Of a stretch of DNA of 64,000 nt, positions 24,999 to 35,553 are shown in pieces. Numbering within the stretch: the first letter of the stretch is position 1; every line of letters begins with the position of its first letter. The notes under the pieces were generated by a model. It saw only the letters and a program-made list of their open reading frames with translations. It ran no database searches and was not told the origin of the DNA. Where the stretch lies: NCBI RefSeq assembly GCF_046530675.1, contig NZ_CP172558.1:1612001-1676000 (forward strand). Direction: 5' to 3'. The position numbers and the translations under genes were made by a program. The stretch is from Chitinibacter sp046530675 (GTDB lineage Bacteria > Pseudomonadota > Gammaproteobacteria > Burkholderiales > Chitinibacteraceae).

Positions 24999-25745
24999 TT
25001 AATCTAAAAAACGCTGTTGCCAAAGCAGATATTGGGAATAAACCGCCAGATTGAAGCTTTCTTTGTCGGCAAAATCTTGTGGATCAATCGGATCAAAAAC
25101 ATGGTAATGCACGACTGGATTGGGGCTGTTGGCCATGCGCCAGATTTTTTGCAGCAAGTGTTCTCCCGTCTGCCATTCAAATTGCGCTTGCGCCTCGTAA
25201 TGAAGAAAGACTGGCAAAATCGGTACGCCCGTTGCGAGCGAAGTAATAAATGCGCCATGCAGAAAACGCGGGGCGATCCGACGACCTTTGCAGCCACCTT
25301 CGGGATACAGTGCGATATTGTCGCCGGCATTGACCGCATCAATCAGCGCCTGCTGCGCAGCTTGGCGAGACGCTTTGCTTTCACGTTCGACAAATAAAGT
25401 CCCGGCGGCGCGGGCAATTTTTCCGAGGAGGAACCAGTCTTTAACTTCGTGCTTGGCCAGGTTGCGCACCCGGAACAGCGCGGGAATGCCAATGTCTTCA
25501 AAAGCCGATGGATGATTGGCGATCAGGATAAAGTGCCGGGGAAAATCCCCATGGAAATGTTGATGCAGCCTGAGTTCTACCCCAAGTGCGCGTACAAAGC
25601 AGCGACACCAGCTGTGAAACAATGGGGGGTATATGCTCCTGATCGTTGCTGATGGTAGGCTGGTGAGCAATACCATGATGAGTGTAAAGGCCAGCAGATC
25701 AAGCCAGGCCAGGAAGCGCAGCAGCAGGCGGAATAAATACAACAT
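24999..25745 (-). CDS. PlsC-like acyltransferase (1-acyl-glycerol-3-phosphate acyltransferase family)
   Basis: Membrane-associated acyltransferase, likely acting on lysophospholipid or lysophosphatidate. It has 248 residues from the ATG at 25745, where GGAAG lies seven bases upstream; an ATG at 25763 is possible. One or two N-terminal hydrophobic segments (about 5-32) anchor it. The catalytic block is NHPSAFEDIG with His78. The position normally held by Asp in HX4D is Glu83, with Asp84 following. The glycerol-phosphate-binding block appears as YPEGGCKGRR. It lies between motC and ftsK on the same strand, with no evident functional link. Confidence 0.85.
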   Translation of the reverse strand: MLYLFRLLLRFLAWLDLLAFTLIMVLLTSLPSATIRSIYPPLFHSWCRCFVRALGVELRLHQHFHGDFPRHFILIANHPSAFEDIGIPALFRVRNLAKHEVKDWFLLGKIARAAGTLFVERESKASRQAAQQALIDAVNAGDNIALYPEGGCKGRRIAPRFLHGAFITSLATGVPILPVFLHYEAQAQFEWQTGEHLLQKIWRMANSPNPVVHYHVFDPIDPQDFADKESFNLAVYSQYLLWQQRFLD

Positions 25746-25829
25746 GGGAGTTCTTCCCGGCATCAGGATGGCTGATGTGTTGAATATAGCGGCTGGTTGC
25801 GGCTTGTGTCGGGAAATTGGGGCTGCTAA

Positions 25830-26573
25830 TTAATGATGCAAAAATCCCGACAATTTGTTTTCCAGCTGACGCGGGTTTTCACCGTTGGCAATGGCAAACA
25901 AACCTTCGGCGAGCATTTCGCGGCGGCGTACTTCGAGCATGATGTAGTGCTTGAGCTTGTTGGCAACGGGCAGCAGAAATAAATTGGCTGCGCCTACGCC
26001 ATAAATTGTCGCAACAAAGGCGACCGCAATCCCGGCACCCAGCTTGGCCGGGTCGGTGAGGTTTTCCATCACGTGGATCAGCCCGAGTACCGCGCCGAGA
26101 ATACCGAAAGTCGGCGAGTAGCCGCCGGCCGACTCCCAGATTTTGACTGCCGCACGAGCCTGATCTTCATAGGCGTCGATATCGAGCTCGAGTGAGCGGC
26201 GTACGGTTTCCGGTTCGGCGCCGTCGACGACCATCGTGAGGCCGCGGCGTACAAAGGGATCTTTTTCGCTGTTCATTGCGTTTTCCAGCCCAAGCAGTCC
26301 GTTGCGGCGCGCCAGATTGCCCCAGTTGATCAGCGTATTGAGTACTTTGCGAAAGTCCATTGCTGGCGGAAAGAAAACCCAGCGCAACATTTTGATGCCG
26401 GCAATAAAGTGACGCATTTCGGTCTGAATCATGACGGCACCCATTGTGCCGCCGATGACGATCAAAAACGCGGTAAATTGCAATAGAGAGCCGACATGTC
26501 CACCTTCAAGCCATTGCCCGAGAACGATGGCAGTCAGACCCAAAATAACGCCGAGAACACTGATTTTATCCAT
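25830..26573 (-). CDS. motC: Flagellar motor stator protein, MotA/PomA type (MotC)
   Basis: Proton- or sodium-conducting stator A-subunit, 247 residues. Four transmembrane helices are visible (about 4-22, 32-50, 145-168, 180-200), with the MotA cytoplasmic domain between the second and third. The segment around residue 150 (GILGAVLGLIHVMENL) is the conserved third helix. It starts directly after the fliA stop (TAA then ATG). In Pseudomonas the equivalent motC is followed by motD (a MotB type). Here the next gene downstream is an acyltransferase, so the partner B subunit must be encoded elsewhere. Confidence 0.93.
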   Translation of the reverse strand: MDKISVLGVILGLTAIVLGQWLEGGHVGSLLQFTAFLIVIGGTMGAVMIQTEMRHFIAGIKMLRWVFFPPAMDFRKVLNTLINWGNLARRNGLLGLENAMNSEKDPFVRRGLTMVVDGAEPETVRRSLELDIDAYEDQARAAVKIWESAGGYSPTFGILGAVLGLIHVMENLTDPAKLGAGIAVAFVATIYGVGAANLFLLPVANKLKHYIMLEVRRREMLAEGLFAIANGENPRQLENKLSGFLHH

Positions 26574-27314
26574 TTAAGCCAGCCAATCGGTGAGTTTGGC
26601 GCGCAAGCGGGCGACAGCCTGAGAGTGTAACTGACAGACGCGGGACTCGGAAACGCCGAGTACGGCGCCGATTTCTTTGAGGTTGAGTTCTTCGTCGTAG
26701 TACAGCGCCATCAGCAGTTTTTCGCGCTCCGGCAATAGCGCGATTGCTTCGATAAGATGGCCGCGGAATGATTCATCGCTCAGAATATCGACCGGGTTGG
26801 CATCATGATCGGCGGCGTAGATATCCAGCTGATCGTTGTCGCCATCCAAATCCAGGTCTTCATAATGCAGCAACTGATGTCCCCGAGCATCACCGAGCAT
26901 GATTTGATAGTCTTCAATGGCGACATTCAGTGCTTTAGCAACTTCACTCTCGAGTGGTGCTCGCCCCAGTTGCTGTTCAAGCAGGACAATCGCGCGTTCG
27001 ATTTCACGCATGTTTTTGCGGGCTTGCCTCGGCAACCAGTCCGCATTGCGCAATTCATCGAGCATCGCGCCACGAATCCGCTGGCTGGCAAAGGTTTCGA
27101 ATTGCACGCCTGCTTCTTCGTCAAAATTACGCGCAGCCTCCATTAACCCCATCAGGCCTACCTGAATCAGGTCATCGACTTCAACACTGGCCGGCAGTCT
27201 GCTCATCATGTGATAAGCAATTTTGCGTACCAGCGCTGCGTGTTGTTTTACGCGGTCTTCTTCACTGGTGCTCTGTGTACTGCGGTACAGGGAAAGGGCG
27301 CGGTGGGTTGACAT
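26574..27314 (-). CDS. fliA: Flagellar sigma factor FliA (sigma-28)
   Basis: Alternative sigma factor for late flagellar and chemotaxis genes. It has 246 residues from the ATG at 27314 (a TTG at 27332 is the only longer start). Region 2 includes DDLIQVGLMGLMEAARNFD and FETFASQRIRGAMLDELR. Region 4 ends with the helix-turn-helix around LNLKEIGAVLGVSESRVCQL. It lies at the end of the flhA-flhF-flhG run but is separated from flhG by a four-gene lipid transport operon. motC follows with no spacer. The anti-sigma factor FlgM is not in the window. Confidence 0.96.
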   Translation of the reverse strand: MSTHRALSLYRSTQSTSEEDRVKQHAALVRKIAYHMMSRLPASVEVDDLIQVGLMGLMEAARNFDEEAGVQFETFASQRIRGAMLDELRNADWLPRQARKNMREIERAIVLLEQQLGRAPLESEVAKALNVAIEDYQIMLGDARGHQLLHYEDLDLDGDNDQLDIYAADHDANPVDILSDESFRGHLIEAIALLPEREKLLMALYYDEELNLKEIGAVLGVSESRVCQLHSQAVARLRAKLTDWLA

Positions 27315-27353
27315 AGAGTTTGACGGTAACAAATTGTTCTTTAGTTTAGCTGA

Positions 27354-27935
27354 CTAATGGACATTTGACGAAATCAGATGTTGCTCTAATTGGATTAACA
27401 ACATTCTCAAAGTTTCCTGATAGCCCTGCGCCGCAGTTTCTGCCTTGGCGTTCGGGAGTGCGTGTTCGGCGCTAAGCAGGAAACTGGCCGATTTGCCGTT
27501 GTGACTGAGCAAATATTGCGCTTTGATCACGGTTTTCGGGGCATGTGGCATGCTGACATCAATATACATCGCCAGCAATTCCCCTTCGAGTTGCCACGGC
27601 GCGATCAGGTTGCTGCCTGTTGGATAGACGCGACTAAACAGACCGCTACTGGCGAGCCATTGCCGGGTTTGCTGGGTAATCTGGCTGCTGGGCGTCGACA
27701 GAAAGCCATGATAAGGATCGGCAACAAATCGCTGCGCGCTTTCGCGATAGACCATGGACAGATCACGGTAGGGCGGATGGCTGCGCAACTCGTTAACCTG
27801 TAGTTCACTAAATCGGGCAGGCAGACTGGCTCCGCTGCGAGTGGCCTCGATCAGAAAATCCTGTCGTTCGGGGGGCGTGCTGCTGCAGGCGGCAAGAAAT
27901 AACAGGCTAAATAGAGTGAATAGAGTTTTTTTCAT
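27354..27935 (-). CDS. ABC-type transport auxiliary lipoprotein (PqiC-like)
   Basis: Predicted outer-membrane lipoprotein, 193 residues, resembling the ABC transport auxiliary / PqiC family that accompanies MCE transporters. The signal peptide ends in the lipobox LAAC (Cys17), followed by Ser18, which favours outer-membrane sorting. The rest is soluble, with no obvious cysteine or metal motifs. It overlaps the MCE gene by four bases and closes the four-gene operon. Its likely job is to complete the periplasmic path at the outer membrane. Confidence 0.8.
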   Translation of the reverse strand: MKKTLFTLFSLLFLAACSSTPPERQDFLIEATRSGASLPARFSELQVNELRSHPPYRDLSMVYRESAQRFVADPYHGFLSTPSSQITQQTRQWLASSGLFSRVYPTGSNLIAPWQLEGELLAMYIDVSMPHAPKTVIKAQYLLSHNGKSASFLLSAEHALPNAKAETAAQGYQETLRMLLIQLEQHLISSNVH

Positions 27936-28972
27936 GGCTGCGGCGGGATGTAGGGTTTGGGTTGCGTGCTAAATAGCAGGCTGCTTGGTCGTTGATTGGC
28001 TTTTTCACTCAGCGATTTCAGATTGCTGCTTGCGTTGCTGAGGTTGTCGATGATTTGCTGAATATCACCTTGTGCACTGAGCTGGTCGAGTCGCAAAGTG
28101 ATGGCGTCGAGCCGGTGCACTGCGCTGGCCAGCGCAGGATCGCCAAGCAATACTTTGGCTGAATGTGCTGCACTGGCCAGATCCGCGCTGGCACTTTTCA
28201 GTTCGGTTTGCTCCAGCAAGGCTTTCAAAGCCTGATTGCTTTCACGAACTTCAACGAGCAGCAGGCTACCTTCACTGGCGATTTGCGTGAGCGGCATCCG
28301 ATTGATCGTGCGTAAAAGCTGGCTGGCTTCCTGACCTATGGTTTTGGCGGGAATTTCGTCCAGTTTCTGATTGGCGGTCATCAGTGTCTGATTTAGCAGG
28401 CTTATGGTTTTTTCAAAATCGACGCGCTGCAATTTGGCCAGCAGTTCCTGCGCGTTGCCGATGAGCTGATTAACCGTGCTATTGGTAGAAGGAATATACA
28501 GGTGCTCCGGCTGCCAGCTAAAGGGTAAGGGCTGATTGAACGGCGCAGGTTCATAGTCGATTTCCAGGTAGCTGGTTCCGGTTAATCCCTGTGGTGCGAG
28601 CTTGACGCGCAAGCCTTTGGCAATTTCGCGATTCAGTGCGGCTTGCTGTGTTTCTCCCTGTGCGTTTTTTCCAAACAAGGTATCGTCGAGATGCGCCTCA
28701 ACGAGGACGTATTGCTGGCGTTGGCTATTGGGAAGTTCGTCTTCGTAACGGGTGTAGGTAAAGCTAATCGCGCTGACTTCGCCAACGGCGACGCCGCGAT
28801 AACGCACTTTCGAGCCGATATCGAGCCCTTTAACCGATTCGTTGAAATAGGTTTCCAGTGTGAGTTTCGATTGCCACCAACGGCCGCTACCCAGTCCAAC
28901 CAGCAAGATAGCGCCGAGACTTAGGGCAAACAGGATAAATAATCCGAGACGAAAGTTTGATTGATGTTCCAT
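27932..28972 (-). CDS. MCE-domain protein, MlaD-like
   Basis: Inner-membrane-anchored periplasmic lipid-binding subunit of an MCE transporter, 346 residues. One transmembrane helix (about 8-28) is followed by a single MCE domain (about 35-150; VKGLDIGSKVRYRGVAVGEV is its opening, and APQGLTGTSYLEI its later conserved part). A long helical, coiled-coil-like C-terminal region follows, ending in a Pro-rich tail. The length fits single-domain MlaD relatives with extended helices, not the multi-domain PqiB or YebT. It lies eight bases after the ATPase gene. Confidence 0.9.
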   Translation of the reverse strand: MEHQSNFRLGLFILFALSLGAILLVGLGSGRWWQSKLTLETYFNESVKGLDIGSKVRYRGVAVGEVSAISFTYTRYEDELPNSQRQQYVLVEAHLDDTLFGKNAQGETQQAALNREIAKGLRVKLAPQGLTGTSYLEIDYEPAPFNQPLPFSWQPEHLYIPSTNSTVNQLIGNAQELLAKLQRVDFEKTISLLNQTLMTANQKLDEIPAKTIGQEASQLLRTINRMPLTQIASEGSLLLVEVRESNQALKALLEQTELKSASADLASAAHSAKVLLGDPALASAVHRLDAITLRLDQLSAQGDIQQIIDNLSNASSNLKSLSEKANQRPSSLLFSTQPKPYIPPQP

Positions 28973-28980
28973 ACCTGGCT

Positions 28981-29739
28981 TTAGAGGGTAGCGCGGGCGG
29001 GGCGCTGTGCATTAAAAAAACTGGCAATGCGCTCGTCTGTTGATTGCGCGAGCGCGGCGGGCGTATCAATGGCCAGAATCCCTTTGATACTTTTATCGAG
29101 CATAATTGCCCGATCGGCAATCGCTGCAATACTCGCCAGCTCATGCGTGACGACAACGATGGTCACACCCTGTATTTCAGCCAGTCGGCGTATCAGTTGA
29201 TCCAGTTCGGCTGAGGTGACCGGATCGAGCCCTGCCGACGGCTCATCCAGAAACAGAATTTGTGGATCAAGCGCCATCGCTCTCGCAATTGCTGCGCGTT
29301 TGTGCATGCCGCCTGACAATTCGCTGGGGAAATAATCGGCAAATTCTTCCAGCCCGACCAGACGCAATTTTAGCCGTGCCAAGGTGTCAATCGCGGCTTC
29401 GTCAAGATCGCTAAAACTGCTGAGCAACAGGCGGATATTATTCAGGATACTCATCGAGCCAAAGAGCGCGCCTGACTGAAACATGACTCCCATTTTGCGG
29501 AGTATTGCCTCGCGATCCTTGCTGGTAGCCATGACCAGCTCATTACCCGCTATCCGTATGCTGCCGGACTGAGGCGGGTAGAGCCCGATCAGATGCTTGA
29601 GCAGGGTCGATTTGCCGCAGCCTGAACCGCCCAGTATCGTCACCACTTCGCCGTGCCGAATGCTGAAATTGATGTCCTGCAAGATTGTCCGCTTGCCCCA
29701 GCCGCAGTAGAGATGACTGACTTCGATAGCGCTGCTCAT
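28981..29739 (-). CDS. Lipid ABC transporter ATP-binding protein, MlaF-like
   Basis: ATPase subunit of the MCE lipid transporter, 252 residues. Walker A GGSGCGKST is at 37-45, the Q-loop follows in MFQSGALF, the signature is LSGGMHKR (Mla-type, with Met-His where most ABC proteins have Gln-Arg), and Walker B is LFLDEPSAGLD. The H-loop VTHE is present. I chose the ATG at 29739, one base after the permease stop; the longer frame to 29772 overlaps that gene. Confidence 0.93.
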   Translation of the reverse strand: MSSAIEVSHLYCGWGKRTILQDINFSIRHGEVVTILGGSGCGKSTLLKHLIGLYPPQSGSIRIAGNELVMATSKDREAILRKMGVMFQSGALFGSMSILNNIRLLLSSFSDLDEAAIDTLARLKLRLVGLEEFADYFPSELSGGMHKRAAIARAMALDPQILFLDEPSAGLDPVTSAELDQLIRRLAEIQGVTIVVVTHELASIAAIADRAIMLDKSIKGILAIDTPAALAQSTDERIASFFNAQRPARATL

Positions 29740-29740
29740 G

Positions 29741-30817
29741 TTACCAGCCCAGATGATAGTAAACGACGGCAAAAATGCCGTCGGTAATCACCAGCAATAT
29801 CAGGATATTGACCACGGCGCGTGTGGTCGACGCGCCGACTGCGCTGGCCCCGGTTCCCGTGTGCAGGCCACGAAAGCAGCCAACCGAAGCGACGACCAGC
29901 CCAAATGCTGCGGCTTTGAGCATGCCACTAAAAAAATCGCCGATATCGACTTGTGAGCTGACTTGCGACCAGAAGGTTGAGATGGGAATGCCAAAACCAC
30001 GCATTACCAGCGCTCCGCCCAGCATGCCGATGATTTCGGCCCAGATGGCCAGTAGTGGCAACATGCAGACGCCCGCCATCAGCCGGGGAAAAACCAGAAA
30101 GTGCATCGGTTGATAGCCGAAAGTGACGAGTGCATTGATTTCCTCGTTGACTTTCATAGTGCCGATTTCTGCGGCAAACGCGGCGCCGCTGCGCCCGGCC
30201 AGCACAATGGCGGTCATCAATGGCCCCAGTTCACGGATCAGCGAAAGGCCGAGCAGGTTGGCGACATAGAGTTCTGCGCCAAATTGCCGCATCGGGATCG
30301 CCGATTGAAAGGCCAGAATAATGCCAAGCAAGAGTGAAATCAGGCTGATGATGGGGAGTGCATTGGCGCCGGTCAATTCGCATTGATGCAAAAATTCGCT
30401 CCAGCGTATCCGTTGCGGCAGCCTGATGGCATCAACGAACGAGCGTGCGGCGCTGCCGATAAAGCTGATTTGTTCCTGAAAATCTTGCAGCGTCGCACGT
30501 GATGTTTGCCCCAGCTGGGCGATCAGGGTGATGCGCGGCTTATTGCGCTTGTGGTGCAAGGCGCGTTGCGGTTCAAGCGCAGAGAGCAAGCGCTGGCATT
30601 GTTCCGGGATATTTTGTAGCTTAGCCCCCGATTGCGTCAGTTCGAACAGCAGCGCTGCGCCGGCGCCGTCGCAATGCTCGATGGCGCTAAGGTCTACGAT
30701 CTGATTTTGCCAGTCAATCGTGCGACTTTGTTGCCAGACGGGAGAAACGGTAGAGAGGCAGAGCGAGCCAATCAATGCATAACCATCATCGATTTGCTTC
30801 AGGCTCACCCTAGTCAT
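29741..30817 (-). CDS. STAS-MlaE fusion: lipid ABC transporter permease
   Basis: Permease of the MCE transporter, 358 residues from the ATG at 30817, which overlaps the flhG stop by eight bases. A start at 30892 would lie deep inside flhG. Residues 1-95 look like a STAS domain (VDLSAIEHCDGAGAALLFEL), doing the job of the separate MlaB protein of E. coli. The remainder is an MlaE permease with about five helices (LISLLLGIILAFQSAIPMRQ; EIGTMKVNEEINAL). This fused form is known in several proteobacteria. The chain permease-ATPase-MCE-lipoprotein has essentially no spacers, so it is one transport machine, yet it is embedded in the flagellar locus. Confidence 0.92.
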   Translation of the reverse strand: MTRVSLKQIDDGYALIGSLCLSTVSPVWQQSRTIDWQNQIVDLSAIEHCDGAGAALLFELTQSGAKLQNIPEQCQRLLSALEPQRALHHKRNKPRITLIAQLGQTSRATLQDFQEQISFIGSAARSFVDAIRLPQRIRWSEFLHQCELTGANALPIISLISLLLGIILAFQSAIPMRQFGAELYVANLLGLSLIRELGPLMTAIVLAGRSGAAFAAEIGTMKVNEEINALVTFGYQPMHFLVFPRLMAGVCMLPLLAIWAEIIGMLGGALVMRGFGIPISTFWSQVSSQVDIGDFFSGMLKAAAFGLVVASVGCFRGLHTGTGASAVGASTTRAVVNILILLVITDGIFAVVYYHLGW

Positions 30818-31703
30818 GTAATGTGCGCTCTTGCAAAAGTCGGGAGGATTCAACAAGGCGGTGCACGAAATTGTGTGCAGATTGATGTCCAAGCTTTGGG
30901 GGTATCCAGTTCAAGATACTGTCAGCTATTTGTTCTAGGGCAATACTGGCTTGGGTATCTGGGAAGGCGTCGATGACTGTCGTCCCAAGATGAGTTGCGC
31001 GGTTGAGTTTCTGATCTTCGGGAACGTAACCGAGCAATTTGAGCTGCAGGCTCTCGCCCAGAAATTGTTCGCAAACGCTGTTAAGCCGTTCAAACAAGGC
31101 GAGTGCTTCGTTCAGTGTTTCGACGCGATTGACCAAGACCCGGAAGTTACGCCGCGCGTACTCTTGCGCTAATTGTTTGATGATGGCATAGGCGTCGGTC
31201 AATGATTCTGCGTGATTGGACAAGACGATGATGACGTCATCGGCGGCCAGACTCAGATTGGGGAGCCCGTTGCTGCCGGTCTGGCGGGTGTCGAGCAGCA
31301 GGTAGTCGATGTTTTCAGTCAACGTTTCAAACTGGTCTGCCAACCAGCGCTGATCGGCGACGTTCAACTCGGCGATCAGTTCAGGGCCACAGGCGACGGA
31401 TAGCAGTTGGAAACCGTTGGCTGAATCGATTAGACAGTCGGTCAGCCGTGCCTCGTGGCGCAGTACATGATCCAGTGTAAAACTGGGTTTGAGCTGCAGA
31501 CGGGAGCTGATGTTTTGCTCGTCGATCGACTCATCCAGAATGAGTACCTGACGCTGACATGCAGCCAATGCCGTTGCTAAATTGATCGTCAGGGTGGTAG
31601 TGCCTGAGTCGCCTCGGCCACCGCACAGGCTGATACTGCGACAGCGGCTCGGAGTGACCATTTGACGCAGGCCGGCGGCCTGGTCTTGCCAGCGTTTAGG
31701 CAC
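30810..31703 (-). CDS. flhG: FlhG/FleN-like MinD-family regulator with degenerate P-loop
   Basis: Homologue of the ATPase that limits flagellar number and activates FlhF GTPase. It has 297 residues and overlaps flhF by eight bases. Residues 7-15, DQAAGLRQM, match the DQA motif used by FlhG to stimulate FlhF. The deviant Walker A region reads GGRGDSGTTT at 28-37: both the signature Lys and the P-loop Lys of a canonical KGGxGKT are missing (Arg and Thr in their places). The downstream MinD-type segments (LLLDTRQTGSNG; the later helical part) remain. ATP hydrolysis may therefore be lost, while the FlhF-activating helix is kept. Confidence 0.88.
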   Translation of the reverse strand: MPKRWQDQAAGLRQMVTPSRCRSISLCGGRGDSGTTTLTINLATALAACQRQVLILDESIDEQNISSRLQLKPSFTLDHVLRHEARLTDCLIDSANGFQLLSVACGPELIAELNVADQRWLADQFETLTENIDYLLLDTRQTGSNGLPNLSLAADDVIIVLSNHAESLTDAYAIIKQLAQEYARRNFRVLVNRVETLNEALALFERLNSVCEQFLGESLQLKLLGYVPEDQKLNRATHLGTTVIDAFPDTQASIALEQIADSILNWIPPKLGHQSAHNFVHRLVESSRLLQERTLHD

Positions 31704-33255
31704 GCGCGCCGCCCAGACTCAGGCTGAAATCATTGGGCGTGTCCTGGGTGCTCATGTACAGCGGATATTCATCGCTGTCGAGCTGGAATACGCCGTAGTC
31801 TTGTGGCGATTTGAAAGCTCGATCGATCAGATACGCCAGATTGGCGCGATGCAGGTCTTCTGGTACACGCTGACCGTTGGTGACAAATTGCAGCGGCAAT
31901 TTGTGCCGGATCGCCACGTCCAGACTGCCGCCGATCGAGACGGTTTCATCCAGTTTGGTCAGAATACAGCCGAGCAGATGGTGATTGCGATAACGGCGCG
32001 CGACGTCGTCGAGGGTGCCGGCTTGTGCGTTCGCTGCCAGTAATAAAATAGTGCCAACATTATCGTTGCCAAGCATGGCTAACTGTTCGCCGATGCGCTG
32101 GTCACGCTGACCCATACCGACCGTGTCGATCAGGATCAGCCGACGATCACTCAGTTCGCCCAGCGTGAGCTGCAAATCGGTTTCATCTTTCACGTCGTAA
32201 ACCGGCACGCCGAGAATCCGGCCATAAATGCGCAACTGATCGTGCGCGCCAATCCGGTAGCTGTCGGTCGTCAATAACGCGACTGATTGAGGTCCGTAGG
32301 CCAGTGCTGCGCGTGCGGCGAGCTTGGCGACGGTGGTCGTTTTGCCAACGCCGGTCGGGCCAATCAGCGCGTAGACGCCACCCCGCATCAGCAGGTCATC
32401 GTGGTTGGCCGACGTCGGCAGGTTATGCGCCAATGCCGCCTTGACCCATTTCATGCCGGTTTCGGCATTCATGCCATTGGGCATTTTGTCGATGAGCTGA
32501 CGCGACAGTGCCGCGCAGAAACCTGCGCCTAATAATTGGCGAAGCAGTTCGATTTTTTCCGGCGCTTGTTTGGAAAGTTCGCTCCAGGCGATCCCGGCCA
32601 TCTGGCTTTCGACGATTCCGCGCAACATGCGGATTTCACGCACGATGTCCTGAACGGCTTCATTCTCGACAGCAGGTTGGGGCGCCGGTTTTTTAGGTGG
32701 CGCTTCTTCGTCGTCAAAACTGAAAACGGGGAATTCGTCGTTATCGATTTCCGGGTTGCGGGCGCGGCGGTTTGATTTACCAACTCGCGGAGCTGCTTTG
32801 CTGTCTGCGCGTTCTGCAGTCGTGCTGCGTACCGGAGCTGGCGGACTCTCGTGATCCTTTTCGTAATCGTAACGCGTCTCGATTGCGCGAGGTTGACGGT
32901 TGCTGCGTACGACTGCCGGGGTAGCTTGTGGTGGCGCACTCTGGCTGAGGGTGACTTCGTCGTCGTCAAGTGAGTATGAACGAGCCAAGGCCTTGGCGAG
33001 ATTGGGGGTTGGGCTATCGCCAGTCAAAGGTTTGTTTGGGCGTGCAGCTGGAGGCCGGCTGGTCGATTTGACTGACGCTGCACTGGTTTGAACCTGAGTC
33101 AGTGCGGCCACATCGGCATCCGCAACAGCCATAATTTCAATTCCGCCACCTGCGACTTGACGATTCGACAGGATAAGCGCATCCGGACCCAGTTCATCTC
33201 GAACTTGGCGGAGGGCTTCGCGGGTGGTTGCACCGAAATATTTTTTGACGACCAT
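31696..33255 (-). CDS. flhF: Flagellar biosynthesis GTPase FlhF
   Basis: SRP-type GTPase that places polar flagella. It has 519 residues: a short basic N-terminal start (MVVKKYFGATTREALRQV), a long disordered Pro/Ala/Arg-rich B region (about 65-195), then the N and G domains. G1 is IGPTGVGKTTT near 295, followed by LLTTDSYRIGAHDQL, LIDTVGMGQRD and ILTKLDE, all intact. It lies between flhA and flhG, as in Pseudomonas and Vibrio polar-flagellum loci, and overlaps flhG by eight bases. Confidence 0.95.
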   Translation of the reverse strand: MVVKKYFGATTREALRQVRDELGPDALILSNRQVAGGGIEIMAVADADVAALTQVQTSAASVKSTSRPPAARPNKPLTGDSPTPNLAKALARSYSLDDDEVTLSQSAPPQATPAVVRSNRQPRAIETRYDYEKDHESPPAPVRSTTAERADSKAAPRVGKSNRRARNPEIDNDEFPVFSFDDEEAPPKKPAPQPAVENEAVQDIVREIRMLRGIVESQMAGIAWSELSKQAPEKIELLRQLLGAGFCAALSRQLIDKMPNGMNAETGMKWVKAALAHNLPTSANHDDLLMRGGVYALIGPTGVGKTTTVAKLAARAALAYGPQSVALLTTDSYRIGAHDQLRIYGRILGVPVYDVKDETDLQLTLGELSDRRLILIDTVGMGQRDQRIGEQLAMLGNDNVGTILLLAANAQAGTLDDVARRYRNHHLLGCILTKLDETVSIGGSLDVAIRHKLPLQFVTNGQRVPEDLHRANLAYLIDRAFKSPQDYGVFQLDSDEYPLYMSTQDTPNDFSLSLGGARA

Positions 33256-33391
33256 AGTGATTTGATTATCGCTGTTGCAGGCAAACTACACAAACCATCT
33301 GCACATTTGAGGCTTAAAAAATTGCAGGTTGTTGCAATAAATGCTACACCACCGACGCTGTTGGTGGTTCGGGGCGGCAATTATTGCCGAA

Positions 33392-35488
<2,097 letters not shown>

Positions 35489-35553
35489 TCAAAATACCTG
35501 ACGGGTGTATTGCGTTGTTGAATATTACTGCTGTTGCTTTCATGAATATACCC

